Under the pieces are notes generated by a model, which did no database searches, had not been told where the DNA came from, and was given only the letters and a program-made list of their open reading frames with translations. Shown piece after piece: positions 45,501 to 53,655 of a DNA stretch of 64,000 nt; positions within the stretch are counted from its first letter, which is position 1; every line of letters begins with the position of its first letter. Both the position numbers and the translations under genes were made by a program. This DNA comes from Anaerostipes hadrus ATCC 29173 = JCM 17467 (GTDB lineage: Bacteria; Bacillota; Clostridia; Lachnospirales; Lachnospiraceae). The stretch spans positions 1,359,501 to 1,423,500 of the forward strand of contig NZ_AP028031.1 of the NCBI RefSeq assembly GCF_030296915.1, given 5' to 3'.

Positions 45501-45642
45501 GTCTTTCAGCTCTTACAATCTTCATATCTAAAGCAAATTCTTCTGGAATATTCGTTATATCCAATTCTCTATTTTTTAATTTTGCGATAATATTTTTAGC
45601 ATCTAAATTTATTGTATCTAGTTGTAAATCATTATATATCAT
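42571..45642 (-). CDS. Large metallophosphoesterase with repeat-containing N-terminus
   Basis: This protein of about 1023 aa has a calcineurin-type phosphoesterase core in its second half: SDLHLLHR, IGGDVSS, LGNHELW, FTHTP and SGHTHKS supply the full set of metal ligands (about residues 508-736). The first 480 residues are unusual: two related blocks (about 65-110 and 380-425), each a Tyr/Trp-rich WGYK or YGYE stretch then FxxFLxGD, followed by pentapeptide-like LSDANL/LRECDL strings. No signal peptide is seen. I take ATG 45642 behind GGTGGTGAAGAG; an ATG nine codons earlier is possible. Its position in a defence island suggests cleavage of nucleic acid or nucleotide signals, but no function is known. 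Confidence 0.78.
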   Translation of the reverse strand: MIYNDLQLDTINLDAKNIIAKLKNRELDITNIPEEFALDMKIVRAERQLGLRKSKRRGFDIIRQKFFVEEEWLCRDWMNNWGYKENKITFDTFEEYYNFLDGDIYENACYYQYSFKDDFSKILKLNIKKLKRKKCFISENIDDYKNPLLKEEMDFYIESEHRKKDFKQWIRKFNNCDTYEEFKNVCDEYENSEMKSYAEIMFFQYARSNKPDNKHLDILMEYLSKDYYGDNIVQGLCLIYNPKEVAEKYNYSQNSKIVNKRHINLIKKFVDDFENNNNIEKTVVAYFDKNIHYFFEKTMIDWYVINRDRKQRRRSRVYQAFENFNDFIKYRNGDLRECDLSDAFGLDMDLSKYVIDDTTKLPVERNQKLEYEVEKTYENEKFLVKKTWYNKYGYEVKEQTFDFTYFFDFIAFLKGDLSDANLIFCTGMKNLLDIKDINLKNAKLTSQVCKSLNIMYDKYIYDKKLVQEFACVEDNEKQMESEKIESKKYGISVDNMDVEGDYRISYISDLHLLHRIAHAECESKEDIYYLIYKIADNIVKESDEIILIGGDVSSTFSIFRLFVKILRKIADQSYVKKEFVFVLGNHELWNFPELSLNQIVEKYRNFLEEYDMYLLHNDLMYKDNKNETNIIPYNKLMHFKDSNIIEKLKSSRMVILGGLAFSGYNKKFNANQGIYRETIDRDVEIVESKKFEKLYYKLEKLLDKKNTIIFTHTPKKDWCANESCHKKFVYVSGHTHKSMFHDDGVERIYANNQIGYRNENPHLKNFLLSGEYDCFDYYKDGIYEITSEQYRDFAKGKNINMTFNRKVLILYMLKKKGYYCFIYKTKTGSLCILNGGASKKLDKKDIQFYFDNMELMISTVKNPLDKYTKYQQRISDEIKKIGGSGRIHGCIIDIDYYNHVYVNPIGLEIVSYWASDIINKIVYPNIISLLKEKCPTLYFDYLKAIEMQDDNSVLLKGHRNEKVALEPQKYLETDIYRISVEIKKMQKLYSNILTSWYDTEQLKINSNNQEIDICQNNNLLKDK

Positions 45643-45766
45643 CTCTTCACCACCATTTTCTATAGTCATTACCTACATTATATTCAAACTCATTTATAAT
45701 ATATATTATGAATCAATTCAATTAAATACACAACTCTAATATATGAATTTGTATATAAACAAAATT

Positions 45767-45810
45767 CTCTCTGGATGATATTCATTTATCAATGAATATC
45801 ATCCAGAGAG
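45767..45810 (-). terminator. Terminator of the spoIIIA operon
   Basis: A 20-bp perfect stem (CTCTCTGGATGATATTCATT and its complement) with a 4-base loop, followed on the minus strand by AATTTTGTTTA. It marks the border between the island and core genes. Confidence 0.85.
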
Positions 45811-45843
45811 AGTCAAAACATCTATTCCATATTAACCTTCCAC

Positions 45844-46419
45844 CTACTCCTCCGTCTTAATACTACTAATCACCACATCCCCCAACTGGCACCCCACTTT
45901 CCTCACCACAATATCCTCAATCTGACTCCTCTCAACCTTCGACAGATCCTTCTTATTCACCAACACATCTACCTTCCCATTCGTAATCGTAACAATACTA
46001 TTCAAAAATCCCTTAGCCCCCAGCAGATTCTCCGCTGCAGTCTCCATCTCCATCTGCTCTGACAACATTGCCAGCTTATCCACCGCATCCTGTTTCACAC
46101 TATCCTTCACTGTCTTATCCTTAATAATCTCTTCCAATGTATCCTTCGCCTTACTATGTGTCTGCTCCCTCTCAAGTTTCGCCTTTGCCACATAATTACT
46201 AACCTGTGCATTTGTAAGCACCGCTTCCCCAACATCGGTAACGTCATCGGTCACTGCTGCCGCACTCTCTTTTGCCACGTTCTTTGAAACTGTCTTCGTC
46301 TTACTATTCTTCGCCCCATCCGAATCGTATTTCTGACTATAATTTACATACCCTGCAACAGCAATCACGACCGCTAGGGTCATGATGATCATCTGATTTT
46401 TCTGAAATACTTTTTTCAT
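45844..46419 (-). CDS. spoIIIAH: Stage III sporulation protein AH
   Basis: This 191-aa protein has one N-terminal membrane helix (MIIMTLAVVIAVAGYVNY) and an extracytoplasmic C-terminal domain that in Bacillus forms the mother-cell ring facing SpoIIQ in the forespore channel. The ring-building KDLSKVERSQIEDIV and C-terminal GDVVISSIK regions are present. It is the last gene of the operon, 2 bp after spoIIIAG, and is followed by a strong terminator. Confidence 0.93.
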   Translation of the reverse strand: MKKVFQKNQMIIMTLAVVIAVAGYVNYSQKYDSDGAKNSKTKTVSKNVAKESAAAVTDDVTDVGEAVLTNAQVSNYVAKAKLEREQTHSKAKDTLEEIIKDKTVKDSVKQDAVDKLAMLSEQMEMETAAENLLGAKGFLNSIVTITNGKVDVLVNKKDLSKVERSQIEDIVVRKVGCQLGDVVISSIKTEE

Positions 46420-46421
46420 TA

Positions 46422-46976
46422 TTAGGAATCCTCCATTTTTAAGACTTTCACTTTATAAGATGAAATATGAAATAACACAGAAACTGCTTCAACGATCTGA
46501 TTCTTTATAATATCATTCCCGCCGCCTTGGGCGACAACGACCACTCCTTCGACAACTGGTTCTACTTCTTTGATCACATATGGGACTTTCTTTCCATCTT
46601 CTTCGACTAAGACAGTCTGTTCATCTTCTTTGACCGTTTTTTCTTTTTCACTGCTGCTTTGTTCGTAGGGACTGTCTTTATTTACGACGGCTTCTTTGGA
46701 TGAATTAACGGTGATCATCACTTTTACTTTTCCGACTCCTTCTACATGTTTTAATGCATTGACCAATCGCCTCTCCTGCTTTTTCACATAGAGATCAGTA
46801 GAATCTTCTTTTGCTGTGGTTTCAGTGCTTTGTGCGTTCTTCTTTGTCTTCCCGGATGGGATGCTTACGATGATCAGGCTGATGCCAAGAAGTAAGATCA
46901 GGCAAAGTTTTGGAATGCCGATATTTTCGATCAGATGTTGTAGTTTTTCCCTCTCTATCATATTTCTTCTACTCAC
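46422..46976 (-). CDS. spoIIIAG: Stage III sporulation protein AG
   Basis: This 184-aa protein has one membrane helix (LCLILLLGISLIIVSIPSG) and a periplasm-like domain with RRLVNALKHVEGVGKVKVMI and VEGVVVVAQGGGNDIIKNQI, the SpoIIIAG ring-building fold. It overlaps spoIIIAF by 8 bp. It is part of the mother-cell channel complex. Confidence 0.93.
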   Translation of the reverse strand: MSRRNMIEREKLQHLIENIGIPKLCLILLLGISLIIVSIPSGKTKKNAQSTETTAKEDSTDLYVKKQERRLVNALKHVEGVGKVKVMITVNSSKEAVVNKDSPYEQSSSEKEKTVKEDEQTVLVEEDGKKVPYVIKEVEPVVEGVVVVAQGGGNDIIKNQIVEAVSVLFHISSYKVKVLKMEDS

Positions 46977-47412
46977 TTATATTTATATTAGATTCCTTCA
47001 TATTATAGAAGTTTGAAATTGCGGTTTTTAGTTTCTTTGTATGACGAAGCTTGTCTGTTTTGATGTCGATCTTCTCGATGGTTCCTTTTTCATTTACCTT
47101 TGAGTCAACGTCTAATACTTTGAGATCGTACTGTGAAAATAATGTTGTGATCTGTTCTTTGATCTGATTTTGTTTTTCTTCTTTTGCACCATCTAAAAAT
47201 GCAGGGTTATTTTCTCCTTTGACTGCGGTTGAGATTGCCTGTGTCACGATATCTTCGTTGGATAAATAATAGGATATTGGCTGCATCATCAGGGAGATGA
47301 GCATAAATCCTGTCATTAACCGAAGGTATGGACGGTAGATGCTTTTGTCGCAGAGCTGATCGATCAGTGTTGTTAAAATCAGAAAAAATATGATCATTTT
47401 CAGATATTCCAT
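46969..47412 (-). CDS. spoIIIAF: Stage III sporulation protein AF
   Basis: This 147-aa protein has two N-terminal membrane helices (IIFFLILTTLIDQL; LMTGFMLISLMMQPI) and a soluble C-terminal ring-building-like domain. Length and order match spoIIIAF. It is placed 5 bp after spoIIIAE. Confidence 0.9.
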   Translation of the reverse strand: MEYLKMIIFFLILTTLIDQLCDKSIYRPYLRLMTGFMLISLMMQPISYYLSNEDIVTQAISTAVKGENNPAFLDGAKEEKQNQIKEQITTLFSQYDLKVLDVDSKVNEKGTIEKIDIKTDKLRHTKKLKTAISNFYNMKESNINISE

Positions 47413-47417
47413 AATCC

Positions 47418-48545
47418 TTACCCCGCATAATAATTAACGTTGGTTGAGAATGCGATCAATGCCACGGACAGGATAAATAATAGTGCCATCGTAAAGATCA
47501 TCGAAAGCATTAATTTCCCGCTTTGAATGACTGCATCCATCGCTCCGGTAATCCTTTTGTCGGATATGGGCTGAATCATGATCCCTGCCAGCAGATAGGT
47601 AAGAACAACTGCTGTGATCTCTATAACTGGTGGCACGATGATCACGATCAGTACAAGGATCCCAACGGCTCCGATGCTGTTTTTGATCACAACTGCCGAA
47701 CCGATGACCATGGTCATGGCTGAATTCAAACCACTTCCGATTCCTGGAATGGCACTCATTCCTTTTTGGAGAACTGTATTTTTCATGGAATCAACGGCTG
47801 GCAGGATCATTGACTGGATCAGCTGGACTCCTAACAGGACACTTAGGAATCCTTTGAGCAAAAACTTGATCACACCTTCGAGCGTTTTACATAGTCTTGA
47901 AAAATGTTCTTCTTTTGATATATGGTTGATGATCTTTAGGACAAATAAGATCTTGATCATCGGAAGTAATACAACATTTGTAAGGGTTGTCATTGCATAG
48001 ATCAGCAGAAGATAGAATTCATAAACTGTCGTTGATGTCGTGATCCCGGAAGTTGAGACAACAGCCAGTGAATATGCCATGATCATTCCTTTCATATAAT
48101 CTGCCATTAAGGTAACGAGCTGCGTCACTGTTTTGTTTAAATAAAAAAAGGAATGTACCATGACACCGCATAGGATCACATAAGTAATATAAAATGCACT
48201 ATTGGCTGTGCTTTGCTGAAAAAAGGAATCGGACAGATTTTTAAAGATGGCTGCGGTAAATGCGATCAGAAGGATTTCTCTGATCAAGTCTTTTTGGATC
48301 AACATACGGTTTAAAAAGACCTCTTTCATTTTGGCTTTGATCGTATGCAGAACACCTTTTACATTTCCGTCGATCAGCTGTTTTACTAATTGTGTATAAG
48401 ATAGATTGATCTCTTTGTCTTTTAAGGTGTTTTCCACATTGGTAAACATATCTTCGTTGAGTTTTGTTTCTTTGGCTGAAATATCATTTGTTCTTGTAAG
48501 GATCAGTAAAAACAGCAAGGTTAGCAGGAATATTCTTTGTTTCAT
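47418..48545 (-). CDS. spoIIIAE: Stage III sporulation protein AE
   Basis: This 375-aa polytopic membrane protein has a cleavable signal-like N-terminus and about seven further helices; it is the large permease-like component of the channel. Start overlaps the spoIIIAD stop as ATGA. Family features include GMSAIPGIGSGLNSAMTMVI. Confidence 0.94.
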   Translation of the reverse strand: MKQRIFLLTLLFLLILTRTNDISAKETKLNEDMFTNVENTLKDKEINLSYTQLVKQLIDGNVKGVLHTIKAKMKEVFLNRMLIQKDLIREILLIAFTAAIFKNLSDSFFQQSTANSAFYITYVILCGVMVHSFFYLNKTVTQLVTLMADYMKGMIMAYSLAVVSTSGITTSTTVYEFYLLLIYAMTTLTNVVLLPMIKILFVLKIINHISKEEHFSRLCKTLEGVIKFLLKGFLSVLLGVQLIQSMILPAVDSMKNTVLQKGMSAIPGIGSGLNSAMTMVIGSAVVIKNSIGAVGILVLIVIIVPPVIEITAVVLTYLLAGIMIQPISDKRITGAMDAVIQSGKLMLSMIFTMALLFILSVALIAFSTNVNYYAG

Positions 48546-48949
48546 ATGCCATTTCCTAATAGTTTCTGAATCGTTCCAAGCAGCGATTCAAAGACTGGAA
48601 GTCCAACGATCAGGATCGCTAATTTCCCTGCAAACTCGATCTGCTTTGCAATCGATGCCTGTCCTGCATCTTTACAGATGTTGGATGCAAACTCGCAGAT
48701 GAAGGAGATACCGATCAGTTTTAAAAGGATCTGGAAGTAGCTTTGTGGGATTTTTGAATAGGACCGGATCATCTCAAACACGGTTAGTATTTCCTCCATT
48801 TGTTTTAGACCATACATTGCCAGAAGAATGCTTGAGATCACTGCGATCACGACTGCGATCTCTGGACGGATCGTTTTGATCTTCATGGCGATCAGACTTG
48901 CAACGATCCCAAAGACTGCAACTTTTATCATCTTAGTATCCGCCTCCAA
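48542..48949 (-). CDS. spoIIIAD: Stage III sporulation protein AD
   Basis: This 135-aa membrane protein of four helices has the typical FICEFASNICKDAGQASIAKQ segment. It lies 3 bp after spoIIIAC and overlaps spoIIIAE. Confidence 0.94.
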   Translation of the reverse strand: MEADTKMIKVAVFGIVASLIAMKIKTIRPEIAVVIAVISSILLAMYGLKQMEEILTVFEMIRSYSKIPQSYFQILLKLIGISFICEFASNICKDAGQASIAKQIEFAGKLAILIVGLPVFESLLGTIQKLLGNGI

Positions 48950-48952
48950 TCT

Positions 48953-49150
48953 CTAGGATATCGTAAAAAGTGTCTGGACGCTTTCAAACAGATCATAGAT
49001 ATACGGGATCACCCAGCCAAGGACAAGGATCAGACCGGCAAGTGTGATCAAAAATGCCTGCTCGTCTCTTCCGGAATGTTTTAAGACCTGCACAAGGATC
49101 GTTACAAGAATTCCAACAGCTGCGATCCGAAAAATGATATTGACACTCAT
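48953..49150 (-). CDS. spoIIIAC: Stage III sporulation protein AC
   Basis: This 65-aa protein with two membrane helices (IIFRIAAVGILVTILVQVL and ITLAGLILVLGWVIPYI) has the length and sequence typical of SpoIIIAC. It follows spoIIIAB by 36 bp behind GGAGGGG. Confidence 0.94.
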   Translation of the reverse strand: MSVNIIFRIAAVGILVTILVQVLKHSGRDEQAFLITLAGLILVLGWVIPYIYDLFESVQTLFTIS

Positions 49151-49186
49151 AACCCCTCCTTGTCATAAAAATGTCTGGTAGTTGCT

Positions 49187-49705
49187 TTATAGTAAGATGA
49201 TCACGATCAGAACGCTTAGTGATATACCGAGGCTTCGGTACATCTTGCAGTTCTTTACTACTTGATCTTTCATAAGGAAGATCTGGTCATCGAGTTGTTC
49301 GATCGTCAGCAGGATCGTTTTCTCCTGCATCTGTTGGTCAAGATATCCGATCGTTTCACCCATGTTTTTTAAGATTTCATAAAACTTTGGTTCATAGATC
49401 ACTTGTTTTAATTTCTGATCAGCGGTCTGCTGCCATATTTTAGCGAAGGATTCTTCACTGTGTGTCTCTAACTGCTTTGCCACCTTTTTTAGAAATGGCT
49501 GATATTCCTTTTCTGTCTTTGTCGATATTTTTAAAACAGCTTCTGGAAGTGGGGTAAATCCATAGCGGATCTCTCCTTGCAGAAGGTATAACATTCGTTT
49601 GATCGCAATTCCCTGTTCCAGACGTTTTTGTTCTTTTGCGGCTTTGTGAAATCCAAATCCGATCCCTGCAAAGATCACGATCAATGATCCTAATATCTTG
49701 ATCAA
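49187..49705 (-). CDS. spoIIIAB: Stage III sporulation protein AB
   Basis: This 172-aa protein has an N-terminal helix, a cytoplasmic middle with RMLYLLQGEIRYGFTPLPEA, and a C-terminal hydrophobic tail (LGISLSVLIVIILL), matching SpoIIIAB. Start overlaps the spoIIIAA stop as ATGA. Confidence 0.93.
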   Translation of the reverse strand: MIKILGSLIVIFAGIGFGFHKAAKEQKRLEQGIAIKRMLYLLQGEIRYGFTPLPEAVLKISTKTEKEYQPFLKKVAKQLETHSEESFAKIWQQTADQKLKQVIYEPKFYEILKNMGETIGYLDQQMQEKTILLTIEQLDDQIFLMKDQVVKNCKMYRSLGISLSVLIVIILL

Positions 49706-50628
49706 TTTAGGACCACCCCGTTTTCATCTATGATCTGTGCGATATAGCCAGGCTGGTTTCGCTGTTCTAAGATCACGTAGCGCTGAAACATCTTTTTGTT
49801 GATGATCTCCCGCATATAGGGATTCTTGGATAACGATTCTTTGTTCTTTCCATGGGCCGTTGCAAGAATGCTGCATCCACGGTAGGCACAGAAAAATAAG
49901 GCTTCCACATCTTCTTTGCTTCCGATCTCGTCCACAGCGATCACATCGGGGGCCATGGATCGGATCAGCATATTCATGCCCTGTCCTTTTTCACATGCAT
50001 CCATGACATCCGTCTGGATCCCGAGATCATTTTGGGCAACGCCTTGGTAGCATGCTCCGATCTCACTTCGTTCATCGACAACTCCGACGGTCTGTCCTTC
50101 ATCAGAGATTTTTCGGATCATATCCCGAAGCAGAGTTGTTTTTCCACAGCCGGGTGGTGAGATGATCAACGTTGGAATGAGTTTTCCCATTCTGGTGCAG
50201 CGTGAATATAATGTGTCCGCACATCCTTTCACTTCATGTGCGACTCGGATATTTAATCCGGAAATATGTCGGATCGTTTTGACTTTATCATGATCCATGA
50301 CAACGGTTCCGCAGATTCCAACCCGGTGTCCACCTCGGATCGTTAAAAATCCTTGTTTTAACTGTTCGATATAAGCATACATCGAGTAGCTGCTGATATA
50401 TTCCATGGCTTGTCTGATCTCTTGTGAGGTTACGATATGTAATTGTTCTTTTCTTGTTGTGATCTTTCCCTGTTCGGATAGATAACAGGTTTTTGCGTTG
50501 TATTTTAAAATGACTGGCTTTTGAATACGCAGGCGGATTTCCTGAAGTTCGTCCCAGTTGATGCCTGCCTGCTTTATGATCGTTCTGATATGTAATGGAA
50601 GGATTCCTAAGATTTCTTCCTCTTTCAT
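49702..50628 (-). CDS. spoIIIAA: Stage III sporulation protein AA (ATPase)
   Basis: This 308-aa secretion-type ATPase of the channel has Walker A PPGCGKTT at 158-165, Walker B DVIAVDEIG, and the later ILATAHGK. ATG 50628 behind GGGGAGGTG gives the family length; a longer in-frame start to 50802 would run into the topB gene. As the first gene it should have a sporulation (sigma-E type) promoter; a CATATATT box on the minus strand at 50665-50672 is a weak candidate only. Confidence 0.95.
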   Translation of the reverse strand: MKEEEILGILPLHIRTIIKQAGINWDELQEIRLRIQKPVILKYNAKTCYLSEQGKITTRKEQLHIVTSQEIRQAMEYISSYSMYAYIEQLKQGFLTIRGGHRVGICGTVVMDHDKVKTIRHISGLNIRVAHEVKGCADTLYSRCTRMGKLIPTLIISPPGCGKTTLLRDMIRKISDEGQTVGVVDERSEIGACYQGVAQNDLGIQTDVMDACEKGQGMNMLIRSMAPDVIAVDEIGSKEDVEALFFCAYRGCSILATAHGKNKESLSKNPYMREIINKKMFQRYVILEQRNQPGYIAQIIDENGVVLN

Positions 50629-50701
50629 AAATTTAAAAACACCTCCCCATTTTGGTATAATCCAAATATATGTGATGGAAGGTGTTTTTATGAATGTTAT
50701 T

Positions 50702-52681
50702 TTATTTTTTCTTCTGATAATATGGTGCGATCTGGTCAAAGGATTGTCTGAGCTGATACTGGAAGTTATTTTGCTTGACGATATTTGTCTTCTGGGTGAC
50801 AAACTTGTCTAACTTCTGCATATACTCTTCTTCTGTGACACTTCCTTCCGCCACATAAGTAAGACCTTTTTCCCAGCTTGCGGTTAAGGTTGGGTTTAAG
50901 AGTGATCCAATGGATGCACTGACAACATTGACGATCATCTCTCCGGTTAAAGTCGGTGTTACGATCTGTGTCTTTTTATTTAATGCAATGTATTTATTGG
51001 ACACTAATTTCTTTACGATCTCTGCTCTTGTCGCACTCGTTCCGATCCCGCTTCCTTTGATCTGTTCTCTTAAATCTTCATCTTCGATCAGCTGTCCTGC
51101 ATTTTCCATCGCAAGGATCAGGGAACCTGAATTGTATCGTTTTGGTGCGGATGTCGTTCCATCTTTGATCGTATAGTCTTTCACTGGAAGAGACATTCCT
51201 TTCTTCAAAGATGAGATCGCATGGATCTGTTCTTCTGTTAATTGGGCTTCTTTCTTCTGTCCGCCCATTCCTGTGACTTTTAAGTATCCTGGGTCTTTTA
51301 ACATCTTAAAGTTTGCAAAGAATGCTTCGCCTTTGGTCTGTGTCTCTAATTTGATCTTTAAGTACACAGCTGGCGGCATAAAAATGCTTAGGAATCTTCT
51401 GACGATCACATCGTAGACTTTCTGTCCCATCTCTGAGATCCTTGATAAACTGCCTACTGCCTGTCCGGTTGGAATGATCGCATAGTGGTCGGTGATCTTC
51501 TTGTCATCTACGTATTTCGACTTGATGATTCCCTGATACTTCTTGTCCTGCATGATCTCATTTGCAAATCCTGATAGTGGAGTGTAATTGTTTAATCCTC
51601 CGATATTTTTATAAATCTCTTTAGCGACCGCACTGGATAAGACTCTGGCATCGGTTCTTGGATATGTAACCAGTTTCTTTTCATATAGGTCCTGGATCAC
51701 TTTTAATGTCTCATCTGGACTTAGCTTGAATCGTTTGGAACATTCATTCTGAAGTTCTGCCAGATTATATAATAACGGCGGATTCTTCTTTTCCTGTCGT
51801 TTGGATGAGGATACTACGATCGTCTCATTGTTACTTCCATCTTCTAAATATTTGATGAATTCCTGCGCATCTTTCTTGTCCAGGAATCCGTTATCTTTAT
51901 ATAGTTTCTTGGACTCAAAGTATTTCGATCCTTTCACTGCTTTCCATTCGGCTTCCACTTCAAATCCCTGGCAGTCAAAGTGTCCTAAGATTCTGTAAAA
52001 CGGTGTTGGCACAAAGGTACGGATCTCTCGTTCTCTCTTGACGATCATTCCGAGCACGCAAGTCATCACTCGTCCGACTGCTACCACTAAGCTTCGTTTC
52101 TGATTTAAATAGTTACCAAGTGTCCAGCCATATTTGAGTGTCAGGACTCTGGAGAAGTTGATTCCCATCAGATAGTCTTCTTTGGCTCGCAGGTATGCGG
52201 CGGCTGCTAGGTTGTCGTATTCACTTAAGTCTTTCGCTTCTTTTACCCCGCGGATCACTTCTTCTTTTGTCTGGGAATCAATCCAGACACGTTTTTTCTT
52301 CTTGTCTTTGCTGACATTGGCCTGCTGGTCTACCAGACGGTAGATGTATTCTCCCTCTCGTCCGGAGTCAGTGCAGACGTAGATCGTATCAATGTCTTCT
52401 CGATTAAGGAGTGAAGATACAATATCAAACTGTTTTTGTACTCCTGGGATCGTTTCATATTTGAATGTATCTGGGATAAATGGAATGGTTTCTAAGTCCC
52501 ATTTCTTTAGTGCAGGGTCATACTGGTCTGGATAAGACATGGTAACTAAATGTCCGACGCACCATGTGATGACTGCCTTGTCTCCTTCCATATATCCGTC
52601 TCTGTTTTTTGCATTTATATTCAGTGCCGCTGCGAATTCTCTTGCGACACTTGGTTTCTCTGTGATAAATAGTGCTTTCAA
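50702..52681 (-). CDS. topB: DNA topoisomerase III (type IA)
   Basis: This 659-aa type IA topoisomerase has an N-terminal TOPRIM domain (ITEKPSVAREFA, then CTDSGREGEYIYRL with the acidic pair) and the catalytic Tyr in VTYPRTDARVLSS. No C-terminal zinc ribbons are present. It removes negative supercoils and decatenates DNA. The window carries one copy, next to core genes; the intact core motifs and core neighbours suggest the chromosomal enzyme rather than an element-borne relaxosome helper, though such homologues exist on conjugative elements. Confidence 0.92.
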   Translation of the reverse strand: MKALFITEKPSVAREFAAALNINAKNRDGYMEGDKAVITWCVGHLVTMSYPDQYDPALKKWDLETIPFIPDTFKYETIPGVQKQFDIVSSLLNREDIDTIYVCTDSGREGEYIYRLVDQQANVSKDKKKKRVWIDSQTKEEVIRGVKEAKDLSEYDNLAAAAYLRAKEDYLMGINFSRVLTLKYGWTLGNYLNQKRSLVVAVGRVMTCVLGMIVKREREIRTFVPTPFYRILGHFDCQGFEVEAEWKAVKGSKYFESKKLYKDNGFLDKKDAQEFIKYLEDGSNNETIVVSSSKRQEKKNPPLLYNLAELQNECSKRFKLSPDETLKVIQDLYEKKLVTYPRTDARVLSSAVAKEIYKNIGGLNNYTPLSGFANEIMQDKKYQGIIKSKYVDDKKITDHYAIIPTGQAVGSLSRISEMGQKVYDVIVRRFLSIFMPPAVYLKIKLETQTKGEAFFANFKMLKDPGYLKVTGMGGQKKEAQLTEEQIHAISSLKKGMSLPVKDYTIKDGTTSAPKRYNSGSLILAMENAGQLIEDEDLREQIKGSGIGTSATRAEIVKKLVSNKYIALNKKTQIVTPTLTGEMIVNVVSASIGSLLNPTLTASWEKGLTYVAEGSVTEEEYMQKLDKFVTQKTNIVKQNNFQYQLRQSFDQIAPYYQKKK

Positions 52682-52822
52682 AAAATTACCTCTTTCTAAA
52701 AGTTTTACGATATATTATAACATAACCATTGAAAACATGATATAATTAAATCTGGTTCTTATGGAATTCATATTTGTAGAATCATGATTCCACATAAAAT
52801 TTATACTGAAAGGATGATGAGT

Positions 52823-53461
52823 ATGTTTTTAAATGAAGCAACCAAACTTCGTGCACAGACAATTATCAAGGGACTTGAAAAAAGAAATATGCATGGTGTT
52901 TTCTGTGCAACCAAGGAAGACGCCCTAAAACAGGCTCTTAGTTATATCAAAGAGGGCTCTTCTGTTTCTTGGGGTGGTTCTATGAGTGTTTCTGAGATTG
53001 GGCTGATGGATGCCTTAAAGGAAGGAAACTATCAGCTGATCGATCGTTCTGTTGCAAAGAATTTTGATGAGCAGCGTGAGATCTTTTCTAAGGCTGTCTT
53101 ATCTGATTATTTCCTGATGAGCTCTAATGCGATCACCTTAGACGGAGAACTGATCAATATCGATGGAACTGGTAACCGTGTTGCATGCTTAAGTTATGGT
53201 CCTAAACATGTGATTATGATCGTTGGTATGAACAAAGTTGTCAATGATGTGGAAGATGGTATTAAGAGAGTTCGTAATTTTGCCAGCCCTCCAAACACTC
53301 TTCGTCTCGGACTGAAAACCCCTTGTTCTATGACTGGACGTTGTGGAGACTGTTATGGTGATACCTGCATCTGCAGTCAGATCGTTGTGACAAGACGTCA
53401 GAGTGCAATGATGAAAGATCGTGTCAAAGTGATCCTTGTTGGTGAATCTCTAGGTTATTAA
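52823..53461 (+). CDS. LUD-domain protein (LutC/YkgG-like)
   Basis: This 212-aa single LUD-domain protein (DUF162) has SVSWGGSMSVSEIGLMDAL and the C-terminal GKPx-type region replaced by NTLRLGLKTPC plus a Cys-rich CSMTGRCGDCYGDTCICSQ tail that could hold a metal or cluster. LutC-like proteins act in lactate oxidation, but single-domain clostridial members are uncharacterised and no lutAB is nearby. ATG 52823 is 9 nt after AAGGA; earlier in-frame ATGs at 52784, 52814 and 52817 are less well placed. Confidence 0.82.
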   Translation: MFLNEATKLRAQTIIKGLEKRNMHGVFCATKEDALKQALSYIKEGSSVSWGGSMSVSEIGLMDALKEGNYQLIDRSVAKNFDEQREIFSKAVLSDYFLMSSNAITLDGELINIDGTGNRVACLSYGPKHVIMIVGMNKVVNDVEDGIKRVRNFASPPNTLRLGLKTPCSMTGRCGDCYGDTCICSQIVVTRRQSAMMKDRVKVILVGESLGY

Positions 53462-53508
53462 GGCACTCGCTCTTTCTATCAAATATCACAGAACACAGAC
53501 ATTTTATC

Positions 53509-53556
53509 AGGCATTTTCACTGGATATTTTATCGCCATTCCAGTGAAAATGCCTTT
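53509..53556 (+). terminator. Intrinsic terminator behind the LUD gene
   Basis: A 15-bp perfect stem AGGCATTTTCACTGG/CCAGTGAAAATGCCT with a 16-base loop, then TTTTC. Confidence 0.85.
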
Positions 53557-53655
53557 TCTATTCTTGAATTTTTATAACAATCATAGTAAAATCAAACTAT
53601 ATTATGACACAATTCGACATTTTTTATAACAATATTGATATTATGAGGTTTTTCT

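Noticed and set aside
50640..50700. Sigma-E promoter for the spoIIIA operon
   Set aside because: A CATATATT box is present but no convincing -35 at the right distance; biologically expected, not supported well enough to list.
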